Origin: Thermoplasmata archaeon
Lineage (GTDB): Archaea; Thermoplasmatota; E2; DHVEG-1
Assembly: GCA_020054495.1 (NCBI GenBank)
Contig: JAHWGK010000027.1
Location: 1 to 37,991 of the forward strand
Direction of reading: 5' to 3'
Length of the DNA: 37,991 nucleotides
Positions 6,253-14,191 of this stretch are shown here, in pieces. Numbering within the stretch: position 1 is the first letter of the stretch; each line of letters starts with the position of its first letter. The position numbers were made by a program, and so were the translations under genes. The notes beneath the pieces are model-generated. The model saw only the letters and a list, made by a program, of their open reading frames with translations. It searched no databases and was not told the origin of the DNA.

Positions 6253-9024
6253 TTAAGAAATTGTCAACTCATATTTATCGATTTTTTTCCGTAAAATCTT
6301 GAGAATTTCAAATACTATTAAAAATATTAAAGTAGCTAGTCCCACAAATGCCCAATCAGAAATTTTTAAACCACTAAAAACCAAGAAATCACTGATAAAC
6401 GGAGCATAGATGGCCGTTAAAACTAAACCAATAGAAACCACAATAGAGGTTAATAGAATTTTATTAGTGAATATATTACGGTTGAATATCGTTTTATAAT
6501 CATATCTCCATTCAAGGATATTGACATATTGGCAGAAAACAATTGTTGCATAGGCTAAAGCTGTAACCTGAAAGTAAGGCAAAATATTTGTATCATTAAC
6601 GTTCAATGTTATTCCTTCTCGCTGCATGAAGAAGAGAAAATTTAGAAATGCGAGTGCACCAATCAAGATGCCTAAAAATATAAATTCAGTTGCAGAACGT
6701 CGGTTTACAATATGCTCTTTAGGATTTCGAGGTGGAGATGTCATCACTCCCTCTGCAGGGGGATCAAATGTTAGAAAAGTTAAAGGCATGATTTCTCCAA
6801 TAAGATCGATAGCTAGAACCTGTACAGCAAGTATCGGTATAGGATAGTCCCATAGAGCTACACCAAGGAGTCCAAATAAAACTAAGGCCAATTCTGCAAT
6901 GTTGGTAGTTAAAGAGGAATACACTGTCTTTTTCAAATTTGTATAAATTGTGCGCCCCTCTTCAATTGCATTAACTAATGTTGGAAAACTGTCGTCAAGT
7001 AGAACAAGTCTTGATGCTTCTTTTGCAACATCAGTTCCTCTTTTACCCATAGACACACCGATATGAGCCCTTCTAAGAGCTGGAGCATCATTTACTCCAT
7101 CTCCAGTTACTGCAACAATTTCACCTTCATCTTCCAGAAGTTTTACTATACGTAGCTTATCTGCGGGATCAACTCTTGAAAAAATAATGCTTTGTTCCCC
7201 TTTGAGAACTTTTTTTAATTTATTATCATCCATTTCATTTATTTCAACTCCAGTAAAAATATCCCTTTCCCATTCAACTGATAAACCTATATCTTTTCCT
7301 ATTGCACGGGCAGTGATAGCGTGATCTCCAGTAATCATAATAATTCGAATACCTGCATCACAAGCTTCTTTTATTGCCTCCTTTACTCCTTCCTTTGCCG
7401 GATCAATCATTGCAACCAAACCAAGAAAAGTCAAATCTTTTTCTACTTCCTCCATTTTATATTCATTCTTTTGTGGTTTCAAATCACACCGAGCGATAGC
7501 AAGGACTCTTAGGCCATTCTCAGAATAATTTTCATTAACTGTATTAATTTGATCTTTATCATCTTCAGTTAATAATATCTCTTTTCCATTTTTGTAAATA
7601 TATTTGCTAACAGAGAGTACTCCATTTGTAGATCCTTTAACAGTTAGAGCTACCTTGTCATCAAATTTTCTCACAGAACTCATCCTTTTTCTCTTGGAAT
7701 CAAAAGGAAATTCCTGTATCTCAGGGTTTTCTTTATCCTCGACTGGTGATCTTGTTCCCAGTTTTGTAGACATTGTAATCAAAGCGGCTTCTGTTGGATC
7801 ACCTATTGGATACCATATATCGTGTTCAGCATCTGGCTTATGTATTTCTGCATTAGAAGCCATAGTAGCAGAATCCATCATCACCTCAATTTCATCAATC
7901 TGATCCTGTGTCAAAGTTTTTCCTTCATTATCTTTTATTTCACCTTTTGGTTCATAACCAAGGCCTGTGATTTGGTATTTTTTCCCATTAAACCAAACCG
8001 ATCTAACTGTCATCTCGTTTTTTGTCAAAGTCCCAGTTTTATCAGTACAAATAACTGTAGTGGAACCAAGTGTTTCTACTGAAGGTAAGTTTTTAACTAC
8101 AGCATTTCTATCTGCTAGACGTTTGCTACCTGTAGAAAGTGCAACTGTAACCTGAGCAGGTAACGCTTGAGGAACTAATGCCATTGCAATTCCAAGAGCA
8201 TAAACAAGACTTAGATAAATGGTAAAATTCTGAGCAACACCAATAAAAAACAAGGCAACTCCAATTATTACTACTGCAATAGTTAGCTGACGGGCTAATA
8301 GCCTCATTTCTTCTTGAAGCGGGGTTATTATTATACCTGTCTCCTCGGTCATCTTCGCAATTTTTCCTGTTTCACTTTTCATACCAGTTGCAACAACAAC
8401 TCCTATTGCATTTCCAGAAGCAACTGTTGTTCCAGCATAGGCCATATTAACTCTGTCAGCTATAGACACCTCATCATCAATGGATTCGATTATTTTTTCC
8501 TGAGGTACAGACTCACCTGTTAATGCAAAATCATTTGTTTTAAAACTTGTTGATTCAATGATTCGTATATCTGCCGGTAGTTTATCTCCCTCTTCTACTT
8601 TTACAATATCACCTGGAACTAAGGTTATTTGACTAATTTCTATTAGATCTCCATCTCTAAAAACCTTAGCTGGAGATTTTATCAATCCTTTTAATTTATC
8701 TACGATTTTACCTGCTCTATATTCTTGAACAAAACCTACAACAGCATTAACGATAACAATTAAAAAAATAATTGTGCCATCTCGATAATCACCAATTATA
8801 TAAGCAATTAGACCTCCGATGATTAGAATTAAAACTAAAAGCTCTTTGAACTGAGAAAGAAAAACTAACCATAAAGGCATTTTTATCTCTGCTTTTAGAG
8901 TATTTTCCCCATATTTTTTAAGACGTTTTTCTGCTTCACTTTTTGATAATCCCTTCTCAGAGGTCTGCCAATAATTAAGTGTTTCTTGTACACTAATTCT
9001 GTAATATTCTTTCTCCTCAGACAT
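6253..9024 (-). CDS. P2-type cation-transporting ATPase (Ca2+/Na+/H+-pump family)
   Basis: A 923-residue pump of usual P2 length. It has an N-terminal cation-ATPase domain (about 8-75), the actuator motif TGES (169-172), the phosphorylated Asp328 in DKTGTLT, the nucleotide-binding domain with KGS, the hinge MITGDHAITA and GDGVNDAP, and a C-terminal bundle of six membrane helices. The M4 signature, PEGL in SERCA, is PQALPAQ here (Q286 in place of the Glu that coordinates cation). M6 reads LAIDLIGEIMPLT, carrying acidic residues in the ion-binding region. It exports a cation using ATP; the ion cannot be named. The gene is monocistronic, with its start 60 bases from the rnpB-end repeat at 9084. 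Confidence 0.92.
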   Translation of the reverse strand: MSEEKEYYRISVQETLNYWQTSEKGLSKSEAEKRLKKYGENTLKAEIKMPLWLVFLSQFKELLVLILIIGGLIAYIIGDYRDGTIIFLIVIVNAVVGFVQEYRAGKIVDKLKGLIKSPAKVFRDGDLIEISQITLVPGDIVKVEEGDKLPADIRIIESTSFKTNDFALTGESVPQEKIIESIDDEVSIADRVNMAYAGTTVASGNAIGVVVATGMKSETGKIAKMTEETGIIITPLQEEMRLLARQLTIAVVIIGVALFFIGVAQNFTIYLSLVYALGIAMALVPQALPAQVTVALSTGSKRLADRNAVVKNLPSVETLGSTTVICTDKTGTLTKNEMTVRSVWFNGKKYQITGLGYEPKGEIKDNEGKTLTQDQIDEIEVMMDSATMASNAEIHKPDAEHDIWYPIGDPTEAALITMSTKLGTRSPVEDKENPEIQEFPFDSKRKRMSSVRKFDDKVALTVKGSTNGVLSVSKYIYKNGKEILLTEDDKDQINTVNENYSENGLRVLAIARCDLKPQKNEYKMEEVEKDLTFLGLVAMIDPAKEGVKEAIKEACDAGIRIIMITGDHAITARAIGKDIGLSVEWERDIFTGVEINEMDDNKLKKVLKGEQSIIFSRVDPADKLRIVKLLEDEGEIVAVTGDGVNDAPALRRAHIGVSMGKRGTDVAKEASRLVLLDDSFPTLVNAIEEGRTIYTNLKKTVYSSLTTNIAELALVLFGLLGVALWDYPIPILAVQVLAIDLIGEIMPLTFLTFDPPAEGVMTSPPRNPKEHIVNRRSATEFIFLGILIGALAFLNFLFFMQREGITLNVNDTNILPYFQVTALAYATIVFCQYVNILEWRYDYKTIFNRNIFTNKILLTSIVVSIGLVLTAIYAPFISDFLVFSGLKISDWAFVGLATLIFLIVFEILKILRKKIDKYELTIS

Positions 9025-9083
9025 AAATAAGAATCCAAAAATGAAATAATGAACATTGTTAATCTATTTTTCGAACTTTAATC

Positions 9084-9109
9084 GCTGGGTGTAGGCCGTA
9101 AGCCCCTTT
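9084..9109 (-). repeat. Attachment-site copy D: perfect 26-base copy of the rnpB 3' end
   Basis: Begins GCTGGGTGTAGG and ends AAGCCCCTTT, identical over 26 bases to the 3' end of rnpB (17607-17632). The bases to its right keep a CGAGAAA…GAAGAC block at the same spacing as next to copies B and C. It marks the left boundary of segment 3. Confidence 0.85.
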
Positions 9110-9326
9110 AACTCTCCGAGAAATACAAATTTTTTCAATTTTTTGAAGACGTAATTATATGAGCAGGTAGGACATACTAATCATAATTAAAGAGGTGGAT
9201 TCTTCTTCTTATTCTACTAATTTTTTGAAAAATAGGTTTTTTAAAGGAATGGAGGTTATTAATCTCTGTTTATGCGATATATTTATATATCAGCAACTTT
9301 CAAATATATTTGGGAGCATATTGTAA

Positions 9327-11426
9327 ATGAAAAATAGGTTTTATAGAAAGAACCTTGTTATTGGGATTTTATTATTAATTTTTGGAACAATTATTGTCCC
9401 AATTATAAAAAGTTCAGATATGAGTAATGTAAACAATAGTTTAGAAGATAAAACAATTATTAGTTCAATAATTAATGAAAGTTTATTAGATTTACAATAC
9501 ATATACAATATTACTAGAGATCTAAGTTATATCATTTTAACGGAGTACAATGAATCAGCTGGAGAGGTCCCTCTAGGAAGATATTTTGGATCTAAAGGAG
9601 AACATAAAGCTGCAGAGATCCTTTTCGAGAATATGACGAAGCTTGGCCTATACACTTACATGGAAGAGATCAATAATACAGATACTTTATCATATAAACA
9701 GAAAATAGCTTCTAATATTGAGTTACTAGAAAGAGGGCTAACAGTTAATGAAATTAGTAGTGGTTCTAAAATAAATGTAACGAATTGCTCTATTGGTCCG
9801 AGAAGTAACTTAACAGATCTAACATCTTTTATAAGATTATCTTTAAGGGAAATTAAATATAAAAATCCAATAATTTATAATATCACTAAAAAGTTAATTC
9901 CTTTTATATTACCACCGGTCAATGGAACCTTAGATAAAAAATATAATTTGTATGATGCAGAACGTTTAACAAATAATTTCTCATATAAAAATCTTAGAGT
10001 AATTAGGAAACCAACTAACTATTCCTTAGTAGGTGATTTAATAAACCACGTTAGAAATAATGAACCGTTTGTTTATATATATAAAGAAATGAGCTTTAGT
10101 AATTGGCCTAAGGAGAAAACATATTTTAATGGATTTATTTATAATTTTTTAGCTAAGAACATGCCTAATGCTGAACAGGTTTTATGGACTTTGTTTCAGC
10201 CAAATTGTAAAGGGATAATCTATTATGATTCTGACGATAAAACATATAATACAGGTGCCAGTGGTTCGATTCCCATTATATGTATAAACAAATCGATAGG
10301 GCAAAAAATCGATGAAAATCCTAGTAATTACAAAATAGATTTTTATGTAAATCAAAGTTGGAATGAGGATGTTTTAAGCTATAATGTTATCGGACAACTT
10401 AATGGCACTAATCCAGATGAAACCATTATTATCAGTTGTCTTTATGATTCCTGTTGGTGTCAGGGAACAGGGGATTCTGCCATTGGTATGGCTATAGTAC
10501 TTGGTATTGCTAAATACTTCGTTGATAATAAGATTACACCAAAATGCAATATAAGGTTTATTGGTTTTTGTGGTGAAGAGGCTGGTATGAGAGGAGCATA
10601 TTTCTACGAGGCTATCCACAGAAAAGAAAATATTACTACAATTTTTGATCTTAATCAACTTGGTTTCTTGCCGACAGATCCAAAAGTAGCATTTAAAATA
10701 GCTTCAAACAAAGAAAGTTTAAGCTCTACGCTATTTAGAATTGCTAATGAAACAGATTATAAAAAAAGAACAAATAATGTTTCAGAGTTAATGATGGATA
10801 TAAAAGAGAAAAGTGGCGGCCCAATAAGTAATGCTATGGCATTTGCTGAGGCTAATTACTATGGCATAAAACCATACAATACTATTTTTTTTGCGAAATA
10901 TTATAACTGGACACGTCACCATAGAGATGGTGTGAATCATATGGAGGGGGATGTTTTAAAATATTTTTATTGGAAGGATACAAGTATAACCGGTGAACTG
11001 ATATGTAACATTACAAAATATTTTGTTATAAATCCTGACTGTTGGTTTGAAAATGATACATTCACCGCTATTGACTCACCTGTTGACGAGGATAATTTGA
11101 ATGATTCTATCAAGGCGACATTTACCATGAAATCAATTTTACCACATGATCTAGTGATGGTTAATGCATCTCTTATTAAGAAAGAAACAAATGAGGTAGT
11201 AGTAAATAAAATATTTAATTACACAATTAACTCAGCTGGTATTGAAGAAACCATAACTCTAACTCTCCCAGAATATGAAAAGCCAGGATGGTACAAATGT
11301 ACACTTTATCTGTATAACTCTACGGGACGGATTAATGAAATTTTACATTTAAAAGATAATAATGTTAACGATATAAGTCCTAGCCCACCTGAAGTGTTTT
11401 ATTACTATCTATATCCATATGATTAG
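9327..11426 (+). CDS. Membrane-anchored M28-peptidase-like protein with altered metal ligands
   Basis: A 699-residue protein with an N-terminal signal anchor (about residues 10-27) and many N-glycosylation sequons. Residues 350-545 have the M28 aminopeptidase fold. CLYDS (371-375) sits where active enzymes have a HYDS-type motif, GTGDSAIG contains the bridging Asp383, and FCGEEAG carries Glu417/Glu418. DLNQLG (441-446) aligns with the usual NLDMxG, and H531/H532 lie near the last ligand. The His ligand is replaced by Leu372 and the third Asp by Asn443, so catalysis or metal binding may be lost. The C-terminal 150 residues look like an extracellular beta domain. It may be a binding protein or an unusual peptidase. 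The gene begins 217 bases after repeat D. Confidence 0.75.
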   Translation: MKNRFYRKNLVIGILLLIFGTIIVPIIKSSDMSNVNNSLEDKTIISSIINESLLDLQYIYNITRDLSYIILTEYNESAGEVPLGRYFGSKGEHKAAEILFENMTKLGLYTYMEEINNTDTLSYKQKIASNIELLERGLTVNEISSGSKINVTNCSIGPRSNLTDLTSFIRLSLREIKYKNPIIYNITKKLIPFILPPVNGTLDKKYNLYDAERLTNNFSYKNLRVIRKPTNYSLVGDLINHVRNNEPFVYIYKEMSFSNWPKEKTYFNGFIYNFLAKNMPNAEQVLWTLFQPNCKGIIYYDSDDKTYNTGASGSIPIICINKSIGQKIDENPSNYKIDFYVNQSWNEDVLSYNVIGQLNGTNPDETIIISCLYDSCWCQGTGDSAIGMAIVLGIAKYFVDNKITPKCNIRFIGFCGEEAGMRGAYFYEAIHRKENITTIFDLNQLGFLPTDPKVAFKIASNKESLSSTLFRIANETDYKKRTNNVSELMMDIKEKSGGPISNAMAFAEANYYGIKPYNTIFFAKYYNWTRHHRDGVNHMEGDVLKYFYWKDTSITGELICNITKYFVINPDCWFENDTFTAIDSPVDEDNLNDSIKATFTMKSILPHDLVMVNASLIKKETNEVVVNKIFNYTINSAGIEETITLTLPEYEKPGWYKCTLYLYNSTGRINEILHLKDNNVNDISPSPPEVFYYYLYPYD

Positions 11427-11567
11427 AAAACGATTGATTAGAATTAGAACTAATCACTGGCAGCAATGCCAAAGAACAAGATAATGTTGCTGCGGTTGTT
11501 AGAACAATTTTCCAATACTAAAAAAAACACTAGGTTATATCTTATAAAATAAGACTTTAGAGCCAAA

Positions 11568-11759
11568 ATGGACTTTAGAGTTAAAGCCGTTATAGACCAC
11601 TTTGAAAAACATTATGGCAGTCGGGGAGTTGGAACAAACAGGAATTGGTATCATAGTCATTATAGCTATCCAGAAGATGTTAATCTATCCTATATAATCA
11701 GTGTGATTGTATTCCTCTCAGCATACCTTTTTGCTATTGTTTTTCAATATGTAGATTAG
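11568..11759 (+). CDS. Small membrane protein (63 aa), unknown
   Basis: Polar, His/Tyr-rich N-terminal half followed by one membrane helix (about residues 40-58: YIISVIVFLSAYLFAIVF). A TTATAAAAT element lies 20 bases before the ATG, which fits leaderless transcription. A 10-base direct repeat, GACTTTAGAG, lies at 11553-11562 and again overlapping the first codons (11571-11580). No homologue recognised. It could be a genuine small gene or a truncated one at the end of segment 3. Confidence 0.4.
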   Translation: MDFRVKAVIDHFEKHYGSRGVGTNRNWYHSHYSYPEDVNLSYIISVIVFLSAYLFAIVFQYVD

Positions 11760-11877
11760 TCGAAATAATTGAGGGATTTTACTACCCTCATCTTTTAAGA
11801 AATAATTCCACATGAAACGTAAGAATTCTACTGTCCTGAAATTTCCCTTCGAGTAAAAACCGTAATAAATATTATGT

Positions 11878-11903
11878 GCTGGGTGTAGGCCGTAAGCCCC
11901 TTT
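11878..11903 (-). repeat. Attachment-site copy C: perfect 26-base copy of the rnpB 3' end
   Basis: Identical to 17607-17632. It is followed on the right by GCAACAG and, 36 bases after the core, GAAGACAGAAG, the same as next to copy B. Confidence 0.85.
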
Positions 11904-11989
11904 GCAACAGCAGAAAATTAGTATTTTTTCTTTTTTTAGAAGACAGAAGTGCAATGAATTAAACGAGATAACCGAAAAATTTATATTCT

Positions 11990-12011
11990 ATAGCATACTA
12001 TAGTATACTAT
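11990..12011 (+). promoter_or_regulatory. Near-perfect 22-base palindrome over the toxin-antitoxin start
   Basis: The block ATAGCATACTA followed by TAGTATACTAT is a palindrome except for one base pair. It overlaps the ATG of the antitoxin (12010), with a TATA-like TTTATATT about 30 bases before the start codon. Toxin-antitoxin operons are usually autorepressed by the antitoxin at such a site. Transcription is probably leaderless. Confidence 0.55.
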
Positions 12012-12228
12012 GGACACTACGATTCAAATAAGCAACTCATTAAAAAAAGAGCTTCTCAATAGGAAATTTTTTAATAAAGAGACATATGAAGAAGTGATCT
12101 GGGATCTGATAGAAGATAATCTAGAACTCAGCGAACAAACAAAGAAAGAAATTGCTCAATCTCGTGCCGAATATAAAGCAGGTAAAACTCATACTCTTGC
12201 TAAAATCAAAAAAGAGATGGCTGAATGA
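12010..12228 (+). CDS. Antitoxin of a RelBE-like pair (72 aa)
   Basis: A 72-residue protein with an N-terminal strand-helix (TTIQISNSLKKELLNRKF, then ETYEEVIWDLIED) typical of ribbon-helix-helix DNA binding. The acidic/basic C-terminal helix is the type that wraps the toxin. It overlaps the toxin gene by four bases (ATGA), so the two are translationally coupled. A palindrome covers its own start. Confidence 0.8.
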   Translation: MDTTIQISNSLKKELLNRKFFNKETYEEVIWDLIEDNLELSEQTKKEIAQSRAEYKAGKTHTLAKIKKEMAE

Positions 12229-12482
12229 GTTACGAGATCATTTTTACAGATACATCAAGAAAACAGTTTAGAAAACTTGAAAAAGATTTACAGGAACGTA
12301 TAATTAAGGCTCTTGAAAGAATTAGAATAAGACCTGAGGCCCATGTAAAAAAACTTGTAGGTGATCCTGGCTATAGATTAAGAGTTGGGGAATATAGAGT
12401 AATTATTGAAATTGAAAAAGATGAGCTTATTATTTTGGTAATAAAAATGGGCCATAGAAAAAATATTTATAAAAAATTATAG
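12225..12482 (+). CDS. RelE/ParE-family toxin (85 aa)
   Basis: Compact alpha/beta toxin fold: YEIIFTDTSRKQFRKLEKD, helix KALERIRIRP, then YRLRVGEYRVIIEI and a C-terminal VIKMGHRKNIYKKL. This is the RelE pattern (RvGdYRviy…vxHRxxvY). RelE-type toxins cut mRNA on the ribosome and ParE-type toxins act on gyrase; the C-terminal His-Arg…Tyr favours the RelE-like branch. The length is normal and the gene seems intact. Confidence 0.88.
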   Translation: MSYEIIFTDTSRKQFRKLEKDLQERIIKALERIRIRPEAHVKKLVGDPGYRLRVGEYRVIIEIEKDELIILVIKMGHRKNIYKKL

Positions 12483-12484
12483 TT

Positions 12485-12510
12485 GCTGGGTGTAGGCCGT
12501 AAGCCCCTTT
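12485..12510 (-). repeat. Attachment-site copy B: perfect 26-base copy of the rnpB 3' end
   Basis: Identical to the rnpB 3' end. The identity with copy A extends four bases further left (AGTT), giving 30 shared bases (12481-12510 and 17603-17632). It is the probable far junction of the integrase-bearing element. Confidence 0.9.
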
Positions 12511-12556
12511 GCAACAGGAGAAAAACAAGAATTTTTCAAAATTTTGAAGACAGAAG
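12511..12556. repeat. Conserved inner end flanking attachment copies (46 bases)
   Basis: The 46 bases right of copy B align without gaps to those right of copy C (11904-11949). Both start GCAACAG and end GAAGACAGAAG, with an A/T-rich middle. Next to copy D (9110-9155) the GAAGAC block falls at the same distance from the core. The rnpB gene itself lacks this sequence, so it belongs to the elements and shows that they are related. It may be an integrase arm-binding site. Confidence 0.6.
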
Positions 12557-12569
12557 GGAAATTTGTTTA

Positions 12570-13307
12570 TCAGGATAATATTTTAGACATTGGAAATAAA
12601 AAAGCTGTTAATACTAAAACAATAACTGAGAACATAGTGATATTTCTAATTAGAGATATTATATTTTCACTAATATCGGCTGCAGAACCAGAACTCAAAC
12701 CTACAGTAGTCATAAGTATCAAAGCTAATACCACAGGAATTATACCAACAATAGTAATCAATCTCATAATACTGCTTAAAGGCACTGGTTTATCAACTTC
12801 GCTTATTTTATTTATACCTGCAATTCTACCTGAAATATTAAGAGAATTAGTATAATCTGCAAGGAAAATTGAATATTTGATAGATTCACCTTTATTAAAT
12901 AAAAATTTATTCAATTTAATAACATTTTTTTCTACTTTATCTTTTACATTAATATCTTCAGAAGATTTAGATAATATTTTTCGTAAAATTTGAGTTTTTT
13001 TCCCAAAATCAATTTTAAGAGGTAGCTCATAATCTTCAGGTCGTATAGGAACATTTCCTGAATTAAATATTCTAATCAAAATATGATATACATTTGATAC
13101 AGGTTGACCGTTGTATAGAATTTCCAGTCTGCCTTTTAATTTTTTTGAAGAATGAATCGATGGATTTTTTATTAATTCATTGCATGATAATATTGTGTAT
13201 CCAATACCTTTTTTTGATCTTTGAACTAAATATATTATTATTGGGATTGTAATTCCAGATATAATAGCAATGAAAGTCCATATAGGATGATCAAATATTT
13301 CCCACAT
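12570..13307 (-). CDS. Three-helix membrane protein with beta-type domain, unknown (245 aa)
   Basis: An N-terminal membrane helix (about residues 10-28), then a 150-residue soluble domain with RLEILYNGQPV and FNSGNVPIRPEDYELPL, then two C-terminal helices (about 182-202 and 220-240). The NSGNxPIRPEDxExPL stretch recurs in membrane-anchored proteins of unknown role in bacteria and archaea (recalled, not checked). It lies on the opposite strand to the other cargo, at the far end of the element from the integrase. Confidence 0.65.
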   Translation of the reverse strand: MWEIFDHPIWTFIAIISGITIPIIIYLVQRSKKGIGYTILSCNELIKNPSIHSSKKLKGRLEILYNGQPVSNVYHILIRIFNSGNVPIRPEDYELPLKIDFGKKTQILRKILSKSSEDINVKDKVEKNVIKLNKFLFNKGESIKYSIFLADYTNSLNISGRIAGINKISEVDKPVPLSSIMRLITIVGIIPVVLALILMTTVGLSSGSAADISENIISLIRNITMFSVIVLVLTAFLFPMSKILS

Positions 13308-13440
13308 ATAGAAATTAGGTAATATTTTTCATATTATAAATGTTTAAGATAAAAAGTAACTATTCTTATAATATTATTAAATTATATTTGGAATTGTTTT
13401 TTATATGGCGATCTATTACTTTTAACGGTGAGATTAGTTT

Positions 13441-14142
13441 ATGCTAACTGTAAAAATTATATCTGTTCTATTTCTGCTTTGGTTTATTTACATATCACTT
13501 GAAACTTTTAAGGCATTATTTGTATGGATACTTGCCTTTACATTTTTTATTTTTGTATTAATAATGTCATTTCATCCTCAAATACAAAAACTATTATACA
13601 AACTGAGGGATGGATTATATGGTTTAATTATACCGTTAACAGATTATGATGAAAGATTTAGAAACTATGGGGGAATAGAGGGATTTAAAAAGATAGAAGA
13701 GGAACATATTGCAATAGTATTCCCAGAAATTGATGAGAGGTTATACTCTTGTGTAGATTCTAAAGAAAAAGTAATGCTATATAACTATATCACAAATAAT
13801 GAAGAGCAATATAGAATATACAGGTGTCTACATTGTGAAGAGTTTGAGAATATAGTATACTCTGAATATGTAACAGGGCTGCATATCTTTGGACACGGTA
13901 GTATCAGTCATTTAACATTCAAGGATGGGGTGGTAATGTATAGACAGTTTTATGGTTTACAACCCAAAAAAGAATTTGTTTGTCAATGGCACTGCAATAT
14001 AGGGAAATTTAAAGATATACATTTAGGACATATAGCACATAGACATTATGTGAAAGAGGGGTATAGACACTATTTCATCAATAAAAAAGATATTCAGAAA
14101 CTAATAGAAGGAACTTTAGAATGGACTATTAACGAAGAATAA
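13441..14142 (+). CDS. Membrane protein with possible caspase-like His-Cys domain (233 aa)
   Basis: Two hydrophobic helices at the N-terminus (about residues 5-20 and 24-44), then a cytoplasmic-type domain. The segment GLHIFGHGS (H152) followed 33 residues later by FVCQWHCN (C185) resembles the strand-His…strand-Cys arrangement of caspase/CHAT-type peptidases. The His-Cys distance is shorter than in many caspases. Neither residue has been tested and the fold is inferred from the pattern only. If right, this would be a membrane-tethered cysteine protease on a mobile element, a type of protein often found in abortive-infection systems. Confidence 0.5.
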   Translation: MLTVKIISVLFLLWFIYISLETFKALFVWILAFTFFIFVLIMSFHPQIQKLLYKLRDGLYGLIIPLTDYDERFRNYGGIEGFKKIEEEHIAIVFPEIDERLYSCVDSKEKVMLYNYITNNEEQYRIYRCLHCEEFENIVYSEYVTGLHIFGHGSISHLTFKDGVVMYRQFYGLQPKKEFVCQWHCNIGKFKDIHLGHIAHRHYVKEGYRHYFINKKDIQKLIEGTLEWTINEE

Positions 14143-14191
14143 GATTATTTATAAACCATAATTTAATCATAATATATACTGGGGAGATAAT

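Larger units (their letters stand above)
9084..11903. mobile_element. Putative integrated segment 3 (between rnpB-end copies D and C)
   Basis: A 2.8-kb segment bounded by two perfect rnpB-end copies. It carries the M28-like gene and a small membrane protein, and no integrase. It is best explained as an element (or remnant) inserted at the rnpB 3' end and pushed left by later insertions. Mobilisation would need an integrase in trans. Confidence 0.6.
11878..12510. mobile_element. Putative minimal integrated segment 2 carrying a toxin-antitoxin pair
   Basis: A segment of about 0.6 kb between perfect rnpB-end copies C and B. Its only genes are a RelBE-like pair. The toxin stop codon TAG (12480-12482) lies two bases from the 26-base core of copy B, so the cargo fills the segment completely. 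It is likely a cis-mobilisable unit or a deletion derivative of a larger element. Confidence 0.6.

Noticed and set aside
11718-11954. A reverse-strand 78-codon frame across attachment copy C
   Set aside because: It crosses the rnpB-end repeat and lacks start signals.
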